A stretch of 51,174 bases of DNA, taken from assembly GCA_946480465.1 (NCBI GenBank), contig CAMLJY010000047.1:1-51174 (forward strand), in the 5' to 3' direction. The stretch comes from an uncultured Burkholderiales bacterium. GTDB lineage: Bacteria; Pseudomonadota; Gammaproteobacteria; Burkholderiales; Burkholderiaceae. Positions 1 through 10,500 of the stretch are shown one piece after another. Every line of letters begins with the position of its first letter. Positions within the stretch are counted from its first letter, which is position 1. Under the pieces are notes generated by a model that saw only the letters and a program-made list of their open reading frames with translations, searched no databases and had not been told where the DNA came from. The position numbers and the translations under genes are program-made.

Positions 1-50
1 CAGTGTCGGGGGCTTGCTGGCAGGAGAGAAGAACGCCGGGGGGTTGCCGC

Positions 51-257
51 TTACTTGCGGCAGGCCGAGCACTGCCAGTACATCCGGCCGAGCCGGCGGA
101 ACGAGCTGTGCGCCGCGCAGCCGCAGTCCGGGCAGACGAAGCCCTGGGGCCAGCGCGCAGCGATGAGCGCGGCCTCGCACAGTTCATCGCTGCCGTAGCG
201 CCGCATGAATTCCGCCATCGAAAGGCCGGGTTGGAACTGGACTCGGTTCATGGCCAT
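51..257 (-). pseudogene. Truncated IS1595-family transposase, zinc-ribbon N-terminus only
   Basis: The 68 residues match the N-terminal zinc-ribbon module of IS1595/ISXO2-type transposases: a start like MAMNRVQFQPGLSM, then a CPDCGC knuckle near residues 42-47 and CSAC near 64-67 that would bind one zinc. Full transposases of this family run to about 300 residues and carry a DDE/N catalytic domain. Here the frame stops right after the second cysteine pair, and the translation of bases 1-50 beyond the stop does not continue the family pattern. I infer a decayed insertion-sequence remnant flanking the Rhs region; the rest may lie outside the window or be gone. Zinc-ribbon family membership is fairly clear. 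Exact IS identity is not. Confidence 0.65.
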
Positions 258-299
258 GACGCACCCCAGTGGTTGGTGCGCTCATCGTCGACCCGCGCT

Positions 300-316
300 G
301 GCTCAAATCATGAGCC
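300..316 (-). terminator. Possible terminator hairpin after the Rhs remnant
   Basis: GGCTCA at 300-305 and TGAGCC at 311-316 form a perfect 6-bp stem with a 5-nt loop, 31 bases beyond the stop of the displaced Rhs tail. No T-run follows on either strand, so it is at best a weak or factor-dependent terminator, and chance is possible. Confidence 0.25.
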
Positions 317-346
317 ACACCGGGCGTGGCTGAGCCATGTCGCGAA

Positions 347-718
347 TCAGGACTCCTGTTGACGCGACCAGCCATCGGAGATGTTGATGGACAGTTGCGC
401 CGGCTCGCTCAGAGCCCTCGCAGCCTGGCGCAAGGCCTTCAGATCCCTGATGTTCGCTTCGAGCTCGGCAGTCGAAGCTGAAGTTGGCATTGACTCACCA
501 CCTTGCACAGCCGCAGCCCGGCTGAACGTGTCGCCATAGCTCGGATAGGTGTCGCCCTCGTAACCTCCCGAGACCCTCGCCACATGGTTGTTCCAGACGG
601 CACTGGTGTCCTGGACATCGAACTGGTTCTCGTAGTTCATGTCCGACCAATGCCCTTCGCCCTGAGTCTGCTGCTGGCCGCCTGAGAACCCACCGTTGAG
701 CGCGTAGTGCCAAGTCAA
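347..718 (-). pseudogene. Displaced (orphan) Rhs C-terminal tail
   Basis: The 123-residue frame opens with TTG inside the stop of the preceding immunity candidate and begins TWHYALNGGFSGG. The same YALNGGFS segment occurs inside the large Rhs protein. At DNA level 684-706 and 2667-2689 agree at 21 of 23 bases. After this anchor the two sequences diverge completely, and this frame continues with a different, more polar tail ending SINISDGWSRQQES. No ribosome site of its own is visible. I read it as a tail module from another Rhs variant left downstream when the resident tip was swapped, as described for orphan CT modules in Rhs and CDI loci. It might alternatively be expressed by coupling to the upstream gene. 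Function unknown. Confidence 0.6.
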
Positions 719-1131
719 ACTTGGCGAATGACCCTGACATCGCTGATGGGGCCTTGGGAGGCATCTACAGCCTCCCAGACGGTGCCATCTGGAAGGTAGG
801 AGAGAAAGCTGCCTCGAGCGTCTGCGCCGTGCTTGCGGTAATCCCCAATCACTGTCTCGGAACTTAGGCTGCTAGCCGCTTCCCTCGCCATATTTCCGAG
901 CGTGGTGTCGTCAAGCGCTCGGAAGCAAACGCCAGACACGTTCGTCTTCAGGCCCTCTGCTGCAGTTTGAACGGAAATACCAATGCGATCCCTCCCCTCC
1001 CACGCCTCCGACCAGTAGTCGTCTTCCGACATGATGTATTTCTTGTCAAGATGAAAGTATCTGGAAAGAAAGTCTATCAATGCTTCATTCGAGACGGCCT
1101 CTCTAAGTCCAATCTCAAAAACGTCATGCAT
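715..1131 (-). CDS. Candidate immunity protein for the Rhs toxin tip
   Basis: This is a 138-residue soluble-looking protein (MHDVFEIGL...) with no family I recognise. Its ATG lies one base after the Rhs stop codon (TAG-C-ATG), and an AAGGG ribosome site sits within the last codons of the Rhs gene, so the two are translationally coupled. The composition is acidic and mixed, with no signal peptide and no membrane segment. GC content is visibly lower than the surrounding genome and matches the toxin-tip end of rhs. Position, size and base composition are those of cognate immunity genes in polymorphic toxin systems. The immunity role is inferred from context only. The 3' end overlaps the displaced Rhs tail (TTGA). 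Confidence 0.6.
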   Translation of the reverse strand: MHDVFEIGLREAVSNEALIDFLSRYFHLDKKYIMSEDDYWSEAWEGRDRIGISVQTAAEGLKTNVSGVCFRALDDTTLGNMAREAASSLSSETVIGDYRKHGADARGSFLSYLPDGTVWEAVDASQGPISDVRVIRQV

Positions 1132-1132
1132 G

Positions 1133-1582
1133 CTAGTTACCCTTCGAGTTAAAGAGCTGCTTCAAGCGCCCCGCCGAATCGGCTGATAACCCCGGGTTGC
1201 CGGCTGCCATCTGCCCCTCGAATGCGCGCAGTGCGTTCCCTTGCAAGCCACCACTGGAGAGCATCTGTCTATAAATTTGGAATTCGGCTTGAGTCAAGTT
1301 TACAAGCCCCGGTCCAGACGTCGGGTAGATGGTAGAGCTGCCTGGGTGGGTTCCGTAGGTTCGTCCCGAAGGAGTCAATATCTGACCATCCGCTTGGAGG
1401 AGGCCTTGACCGTTGTTGATGGCACTAACATCGCCGTGCAAGTCAACGTCACCCATCGCAATCGTCTTCGGCGTGTTTCTGTTGCCGGCGCCAAATCTCG
1501 TATTTGGCTCTATGGTTCTCACGCTATGCGAATCGGATATTCCCACTGGCGATGAAGGTTGGAACGGTTCTCCTAGTGACCC
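1133..1582 (-). other. Low-GC variable toxin tip of the Rhs protein
   Basis: Residues about 4537-4685 of the Rhs protein. The GC-rich Rhs core gives way to an A/T-richer segment starting near a Pro/Ser/Thr linker (SPTTATTGSLGEPFQPSS). The terminal domain carries the core ADGQILTPSGRTYGTH followed by IYPTSGPG and an alpha-helical end. I do not recognise a nuclease, deaminase or ADP-ribosyltransferase motif. The domain border is an estimate from composition. Toxin activity is inferred from its place at the Rhs C-terminus and the coupled small gene downstream. Confidence 0.5.
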
Positions 1583-4500
1583 TGTCGTCGCGGTTGTTGG
1601 AGAAGAAGCTCCCGGGCGTGATGGAGACCCATCTGGAACAACCCTCAATACAAGCCCCATATTGTCCTGCAGGCGAAATGCTGCATCATCGATTCCGGAC
1701 GCCAGCCATTGCCCAGCGGCGCGCAGACCTGGTCCAACTTCGGCACCGAGCACCGGCAATGTGTTGAGGTAGCCGATGGTTGCAGGGGCTGCTTTGCTGA
1801 TGACGGCTCCGCCGGCAAGGCTGAGCGAGGCTTCGGTGAGCGAGCCTGGGTACATCACGTCGATGGCCGCACCCGCGGTGCTGGAGCCCCATAGCGTGGC
1901 GGTGCCAATCACTCCGCCTTGCCGAACTCCCCAGACAGCGGCGCTTTGCGTGGCGCCGAGCATTTCAGCCTTCGTATAGCCAAAGAAGTTCGAGGTTGTC
2001 TGATCCGGTGCCGCCATCGGCACTGGCTGCGCTCCCGTGCCTGCAAAAGCAAAGTTCGCCTCGATCCGGCCGCCGCGACCAATTCTTACTGACTGGGTGT
2101 CTTCGAATATTGAGGTCGTGTTGGCGCTCAATGCGGAGAAGCTGCTGCCGTCGCCATCGAACGACAGATTGCTCCCCCACATCATGGCATTTGATGCGGC
2201 TTGCGCGCGAGCGGCGAGCGCGACGATGCGTTGATTCCCTTGGTTTAGAGCGAATTGTCCCAGCGCTGTCGAATCGCCATAGGCTGTTGCGCTGCTAGGC
2301 ACGAAGTAGTTGCGGCCAACATCGATTCGATCGCTCGTCAGGCCGTTGGCGCGCATGAAGTTGCCAATGGCTTGCGGATGGCTACTGCCCACGATGCGCG
2401 AGATGCCGTCCCCCGCACGCGCGCGATAGCCGACGCCTGCAACACTGTCCTCGGTGACGCTGCGGTAATCGCGCTCAGACTGCCGGAAGTCCTGCAACTC
2501 GATTGCGCTGATCTGGTCCACCGATCCGCTGCCGAAGCGCACCCCTCCCGCACCCAGCCTGTAATCCGGCCCCAGCGCGGAGCTGCCAGAGCCGTACTGC
2601 GGTCCCCAGTTGTCAACGGCGTCTTGCGACAGCGTCAAGCCTGGACCGCTGGATGACTCCGCACTGGAGAACCCGCCGTTGAGCGCATAACCGGTGGCAT
2701 ACCCGGCGACCATACCGGCGAGGTCCGCTGCGCTGCGCGGGACGCCCAGGGCGCTGGCGACGAACCCCTTCCAGTCGAATGACTGCTGCCGACCCAGTGC
2801 CGCGTTCAGACCCTGGCCGACGAGATTACTGACGGCCCGCTGAGTGATTTGCGAGGCCCAGGCGCTGGTGGCTGATGACGCGGCGGTGGCGGAGGCGCCG
2901 CCTGCGGCTCCACCTGCGGCCGCGCCGGCTGCACTGCCGGCCCAGGCCGCGGCGCCCGCGATAGCGGTGGCCTTGTAGTCGTACTCGACGTCCTTGAACC
3001 CCGGCGGATGCTTGGGGTCGGTCTGCCAGCCCAGCATGGCAGGGTGGGCGCGTTTGGCGAAGTCCTTCCAGTCGAACTCGCCGTTCATCATCGCGTAGCT
3101 GACTTGGCGGGCTGCGTCGCCCGCCATGGCGGCGTACTGGGGCGGGATCTTGAAGTACATCAGCACCGCCGTGACGATTGCGCCAATGACATTGCTCAAG
3201 CCGCGGCACTTCCCCTCGTGGAACGGCAAGCTCGGCGTGGTGTCGCCGACGATCCTGGTGGGGTCGTAGGGCTCGAAGGTGTCGAAGTCGTTGTGGATGG
3301 TGCCGACGCCTGCGGGGATGGACAGGGTCTGGCCGACGCGCAGGTCGTGGTCGCCGGTGAGGCCGTTGGCATCGGCGATGCGGTACCAGAGCTGGGAATC
3401 GCCGTAGGCGGCGCGGGCGATGCTTTGCAGGCTGTCGCCCTGGCGCACGGTGTAGACGCCTGGAGCGGGGCCGGGGTGGTTGCCGCTGATGGGCTGGTAG
3501 CCGAAGGAGAAGTCGGCCGCGGAGGTGAGGTTGGGCTGTTGGTCGGGGGTGAGCGGGTTCTCGCGGTCGGGGCCGACGCCGAAGTCGCCGAGGGACTCGC
3601 CGTTGACGATGAGTTGGCGCTGCACGTGCTCGCCGCGGCGCGCGAGCAGAACGCGGCCCTGGGCGTCGGTGATGAAGCTGCGGTTGTTGGCCCCGGTGAC
3701 GGAGTCGGTGATGGAGTGCAGGTTGCCGTCGAGGTCGTATTGGGTGGTGGTGGTGCCCCCGTCACTGACTTTGGCGCTCGACTGCACATAGCCCTCGTAC
3801 CTGGCCAGCTCGTTGGTGTAGGTACGCGGCTTCATGTCGGGCGCGTGCAGTCTGTACTGCTCCACGTTGCCGACCTTGTCGACCTGGACGTACTCGATGC
3901 CCTGCTTGATTTGGTTCTCCGCGTTGCCGTCGAAGATGTTCTGGTAGCTCAAGCGACCATGGTCGTCGTATCGGCTGATGCGCTTCTCCAGGCCAATGGC
4001 GTCGCTCAGGGCGCGATCCTTGTTGATCTCCGAGACGTAGCCCGGGGGCAGGCCCTCGGGCGTGCCGGAGCGCACCACGCGGCCGGCACCGTCGTACTGG
4101 CGGTAGTCGACCTGCACGTTGTCGCGCACCACGCTCTGCAGGCGGTTGAGCGCGTCGTAGCGGTAGGTCTCGGTGATCTCGACGTTCTTCTTGACGTCGA
4201 AGCTGTAGCCTGACGTGAACTCCTGCAAGCCGTCGTTGCTGAAGACCGGGACTTCGATCTCGTTGATCGTGACCTTGTGGCCGATGTAGGTGTCGCTGAT
4301 GCGGTTGCCGTTCTTGTCGTACTTGACGACGTGGCTGCGCGCGCCGGCCACGAAGCCTGCCTCGCCGTCGACCAGCTCCTGGCGGTTCATGTCGTCGTAG
4401 GTGAAGTAGCGGGCGCTGGTGTGCAGTTCGTCGGTGCTGGGATCGCCGGCATTGGCCAGCACGCGCACGCTGGAGGTGACGACGGTGCGGTTGCCGTTGA

Positions 4501-7500
4501 GGTCGTAGTCCATCAGCAGGTTGACGCGGCCGTCGAAGACGTGGCGCATGCGGCCCAGGGCATCGTAGGCGATGTAGTTGTCCTGGGCGACGACGCCGTC
4601 CTGCTCGGTGCGCTCGTGCACGCGGTTGCCGGCCAGGTCGTAGGCGTAGCGGGTGGTCTTGGTGGAGGTGGGCACGAACACGTCGTTGCCGGCCTCGTCC
4701 TTCGTGGGGGTGGCCGCCACCACCTGCTGGATGCCCAGCAGCTGGCCGGCGCCGTCGTAGCTGAAGGCCTGGCGCTGGCCGCGGGTGCTCTCCTGCAGCA
4801 CCAGCTGCTTGGCCTGGTCGTAGTCGTAGGTGACGGTGGCGCCCCCCAGGTCCACGTGCTCGGTGACGCGGCCGAAGGCGTCGTGCGACCAGCGCATGGT
4901 GTCGCCCAGCGCATTGGTCTCGCGGGTCTTGTGGCCGTGCGCGTCGTAGGCGTAGGTGGTGATCAGGCCGGGCTTGTCGGTGGCCTTGCCGCGCTGGTCG
5001 GCGTGCACGATGCGGCCGGCCAGGTCGTAGCGGTACAGCGTGTGCTCGCCGTTGCCGTTGATGTGCTTGAGCTGGCGGCCGGCCTCGTCGTAGACGAAGG
5101 TCTCGACGATGTCGACGGGTTCGCCTTCGTTCAGCGCGACGGTGTCGTCGACGTCGGAGGTGGCGCGGTAGACGTAGGCCTGGCCGTGGTTGACGGTGAG
5201 CAGGCGGTCGAGCTTGTCGTAGGCGAAGCGGCGGGTGTGCTGGCTGCGGATTTCAGCGGCGCGTGCGGCCGCCACCGCAGGGTCGCCGGAGACGGGCTCT
5301 CCCTCTCCCATGTCGCCGATCGGCTTGCCTGCCAGCGCCTCGTCGGCTTCGAAGTTGCCTTGCGCGTCGGTGGTCTGCACCCGGCGGCCGAAGATGTCGT
5401 AGCCGTGGGTGACGTAGCCGCCGTCGGCGTGGGCCTCCATCACCACCTGGCCGGCGGCGTCGTACTGGGTGCCGTTGAGGTGGCCGTTGGCGTCGCGCAC
5501 GGCGACCTGGCGGCCGAGCTTGTCGTAGTAGATCTGGGTGACGGGGCCGCCTTCCGCGCCGCCGTCACTGTTGGGCCGCACCTGGCGGATCAGCTGGTTG
5601 TTGTGGTTCCACGCGAACTCGGTCTTCCACGCGGTGTTGCGCGGGTCGTTGGTGGTCAGCACGTTGCCCCAGCGGTCGTAGGTCTGGATCAGCGTCGGGC
5701 GCTGGGTCGCGCTGTAGCCGTCCCGGGCCTTTTCCTGGTGGAGGAGGTAGCCGAGGTTGGTGTCGGTGAGGCTGAGGGCGTAGGGGCCGGTGGTGTCGGT
5801 GGTGGACGCGGTCGAGTAGCTGGAGGGACCACCGGGCTCCGGGTCGAAGGTGATCGGGTCGTTGGGAGTCCCAATATCGATCGCCGTGTGGCGGAAATCC
5901 ATTCCCGCCGTCTCCATGGCCACTGTCGCGCCCTGGTCGTCGACATAGCGGACGCGGAAATCGGGTCCGGAGGTGCCAAACGATGCGGCCCTGGGCGTGT
6001 ACCAAGCCATGAAGTCCACATAGCTGCGACCGTCGGCGCCAACGGTGATGGGCAGTGTGTCCCATTGGGGGCCGGAGGGGGTCGCTTGGTCGAGCACTTC
6101 GAATACCGGTGTCAGGCCCTCACCGGGATACGAGGCCCAGCTCATCCGGCCTTCATGCAGCTTGAAGGGAGGCTCAGCGAACTCGAAAAACGACCTGGGC
6201 GTCGTTCCGCTCAGCAGCAGTTCACCGCTCTCGGTAACGGTGATGAGTCCCGTGTCTACGGTGACCTGCGACCAGTGTTCTGGAAGCCCATCTATCGGGT
6301 CGTGGGGTTCGGTGTGGGTGACGAAGAACTGGTAGATGCCTGGGGTCTGCAGCAATGTGCCGATCTCGACCGAAACGCTGTAGGGGTCGCTGGCGTGGCT
6401 GTAGGGGATGCGCTGCAGGGCGGTGCCCGCCGCTCCAATGTAGAGGTCACCGGAGTGGCCTCTGGAGTACGCCCAGTTTCGCCAGGACATGCTCGTCGGC
6501 GTCGGAAAGCTGTATTCCAAATAGTGAGAGCCTTGTCCGTGAAAGCCAATTCGGCGATCGAAGAACTTCACATGCGTCCCACCATCGGCGACGATGCGGC
6601 CATCAAGCCTGTAGAAAAGCCTGACGTCGAATTCCGAAGCACCGAAGGTGTCAACCAAATTGCATGAGGTTGAACCGTTAGTGTGCTTGACGATCGGTCC
6701 CGCCTCGCGCCAAACAGTGGAGCCCTTTTCGCGCACAAGAAGCTCGACCTGATCGTAGTGCTCGGGCTCAGACCACCAGGACAAACCTGTCATGACGCTC
6801 TCGTCGCCGGTCTGAGAATGGTGAGAGAGGGCGATGCCGGTGCCGTCAAAGGCGGGCAATCCTGGCGTCGGCGTCACCGTGAACGTCCCCGTCGCATGCG
6901 CCGTCGGAACGCCCGTGGCTTCGTCGATCCACAGCAGCTCGTATTCGTAGGTGCCGCCGGGCATCCATGACGTCTCTACGCCGTATCCGCCGAAACCGCG
7001 GTCGACGATGGGCAGGCTGGTCCAGGGGCCGGTGCTGCCGGCGCGGTAGTTGAAGACCTGGGTGATGCCGGCCGTGTCGCCATCCGTGTCGCCGTCCGTG
7101 GTGCTGGCCGCGGTGCGGGTCGCCGTGGGGGTCACGGTGGGGGTGGTCGCGGCCCACGCCAGCAGGCCCGGGGCGGAGGGGTCGTAGGCGGGGGCGGGCA
7201 GCGCTGACAACTCGGGGGTCGTCATCGTCATCGTGCCGCTGGCCACGACCTGCTCCCCGATGCCGGGGAAGTTGGTGGTGACGCGGTAGTCGAAGCTGCC
7301 GAGCGTGACCTGGCGGGCGTCGAACCAGAGGGCGGAGCCGAAATTGATGCCGGTGACCTCGGTCCAGCCGGCACCGGGCGACTGGATTTCCACCTTCACG
7401 GTGGCCTTCGGGTCCTCGGGCAGCGCGACGGAGACGGTGTGGCCGCCCGCACCGAAGCTGGTCTGGTCGGTGATCTGGCGCCATTCGCCCAGGGCGTCCT

Positions 7501-10500
7501 GCTTCGACACCCTCAGGCGCTTCAGGGTGTGGATGCCGTGGCGGCTGATGTCGTCGTTGCCATCCGCGCCGGGGGGGACCCGGCTCGCGTCCTGCCACAC
7601 CAGCGTCGTGCCGTCGTTGGCCTCGTCGGACGAGATGATGCGGGTCAGCGAGCGCTGGGTGGTTCCGTAATACGTGGGCCCATAGGTGCCGCCTTCGGCA
7701 TCCGATCGGGCCGCGGTCTTCAGCACCACCTTGGTCTCGTACTCGATCTCGACCTTGACGTCGCCCGCTCCCAGGCTCTTGAGCGAGTTCCACGTCAGCG
7801 CGAGCTTGTTCTGGCCTTCCCAGCTCGGGGTGGATTCGGCTTCGCCACTCTCCGGCTTGACGAAGTCCTCGGAGGAAAGGATCTCGTAGCCGGTGACTTC
7901 CGGCCGCACCGTCACCCCCTTCTGCTCCAGCTCGCGCGCCGGCAGCGTCTGCAGCGTGGCGCGGCCCAGCGCGTCGTACTGGGTCTTGGTGATGCGCACG
8001 CCCTCGGTGGTGGCGGCCTTGTCCTGCACCAGGGTGCGCAGGTCCACATTGCCGTTGCTGACGATCTCGGCCGTCTGGCGGCCGAGTGCATCGTGCAGGT
8101 AGATGCGATCGACGCCGCCGGCGCTGTTGCTGCGCCACAGGCGGCCGGCGGCGTCGTAGTCGTAGTACTCGCGTTCGGCCTCGGGCGTGCCGGCCACGTA
8201 CTTCTTCGTCAGCTCGCCGAAGGCGTTGTACTCGTGCACGGTGTCGACCATGCCGGCACCTGCCCGCTGCGTTTCGTCGAAGGGCGCGGGGTCGTAGGTG
8301 TGGGTGATGCGGCCCAGCGCGTCGTAGGCCTGGCCGCGGAACAGCGTGAGCATCGGCTGGGTGTCGTCGTCCCCGTTGCTCACGCGCTGCCAGGTCTTGC
8401 CGAGCAGGCCTTGCGCGTTGTACGAGCTGAAGTGGTTGACGCCCCCCGCATCGGTGCGCTGCACTTCGCGGTTCAGTTCGTCGAAGCGCGAGACGGTGAG
8501 GCGGTCCTTGTCGCTGGTGATGTAGCCAGTGGGGCCGCTGCCGCCGGCCGCCGGCTGCAGCTGCGCCACCGCGTTGCCGTGCGCATCGCGCAGGAAGACG
8601 GTGAGCGGTGTGGTGGTGGTGCCGTCGGCCAGCCGGCGCTGCGGCGCCACCACGGCAGTGACGCGGCCCAGCGCGTCGTAATGCGTGAAGACGCTGGCGC
8701 CGGCCGGGTCGATGGTCTGCGTCAGGTTGCCGTTGGCGTCGTAGTGGTACTCGGTGACGAGATCGCCCGTCTTCGTGGTGCCGCCGGCATCTTCGCTGTA
8801 CTGGACGTCATGGCGCGTCTCGGTGCGCTTGCGGTTCATGCCGTCGTAGGTCCACGAGGTGGTGCGGTCGTGTTCGTCGTCGGTGGCCGGCGGGTCGAAG
8901 GTGTCGACGTTCCATTGGCCCGCGTTCAGCTCGGTGCTGAACTCGGTGCTGGACGCCAGGTTGCCCGCCGCGTCGTGCCGGTAGGTGGTGACGTAGCCCA
9001 TCGCGTCCACCGTGGCCCGGCGGCGGCCCAGCGCGTCGTAATAGTGGTGGGTGGCGATGGCGGGGACGCCTTCCACGTCGCTGCCTTCGCGGGTGACGCG
9101 CAGGTCGCCGAAGGCGTCGTATTCGCTGGTGGTGAGCTTGCTGGCGTAGGAGGTGCTGCTGCCGGAGGTGAAGTTGTAGGCCTGCGGCTCTTTCACGGAA
9201 ACGACGCGTCCAACGGCGTCGTAGCGCATGTCCAGGCGCCGGCCCGAACCGAGCCCGGTGGCGGCGTGCGCCTCCAGCAGCGCGGCGGCCTCGGCCGCGC
9301 GTTCTTCCGGCGTGGCGCCTGCCGGCTCGATGGCCGCCGCGTGGCGGACGGTCGTTTCCACCTCGCCGAAGGCATTGCGCAGGTAGCGCGTGGCGTGGCC
9401 CAGCGCGTCGATCTCGCCGATCACGCGGCCGGCCGGGTCGTACACCTTCAGCGAGACATGGCCCGCCGCATCCACGTTGGCCACCGCATTGCCCAGCGTG
9501 TCGTAGAGCGTGCGGCTCTGCAGGGTACGCCGGGCTTCCAGGCGGGCGACGTCGGGGCCGGTGTCGGGCGCGTCCAGCAGGATGTCGTAGACGCCGACCT
9601 CCGGGTAGGTGACGGACACCTGGCGGCCCGCGGCGTCGTATTCATAGTGCGTGGTGCGTTCCTCGCCCTCACGGCCTTCGGCCTCGGTGCGGGCGGTGAG
9701 CCGGCCCAGCGCGTCGTACTGCATGAAGGTGACGATGCGCACGTTGCGCTCGGGCTCGCCCACCGACAGCCGCGTGGTGTCGCTGCCGACGACGGGGGTC
9801 ACGTCGACTCCCGGCGAATGCTGGCGCTGCAGGCGGCTGGCGGCGTCGTAGTCGTAGTTCCAGGTGTGGCCGAGCTTGTCGGTGAAGCTGGTCTTGTTGC
9901 CGACGCGGTCGTAGCCGAACTTTTCCGTGGCGCCGGCGGCGTCGGTGTGCTCGGTGAGGCGGCCCGCGGCGTCGTGCACGTAGCGGTCGGTGCGGTCGAG
10001 CAGCTCGTTGCGCTCGATGTCCTTCGGGGCCTGGCCGGCCTCCAGCCTGGCGTCGAATCGCGTGTGCGTCAGCAGCGTGCCATCGCCCTTGTAGGTCCAC
10101 TCGTCGACGAAGTTCATCGCGTCCACGGCATGCGTGCGGCGACCGGCCTTGTCGTAGGTGTAGTGGGTGCTGCGGTCGACCGGCCCGGGCTCGCGCAGCG
10201 AAGAGGGCAGGGCATCGCCGGTGACCTGCCGCGCGTAGCGGGTCAGGCGCTTGACGTTGCCGGCGTCGTCGTACTCGTGCTCGGTGACCGAGCCGGTGGC
10301 GTCGGCATGCCAGGTCTGGCGGTTGGCCTTGTCGTATTCGAAGGTGTCGGTGCGGTCCAGTTCGGTGTCCGGCGTGACGTCCTTCGGGCGCTGCAGGGCC
10401 GTGATGGGCCGGGCACGCAGCGTCGACGCCAGCAGGTTGCCGTTGTTGTCGTAGACGCGCTCCGTCACCGTGCCCAGGGCATCGGCGACGTGGGTGGCGC

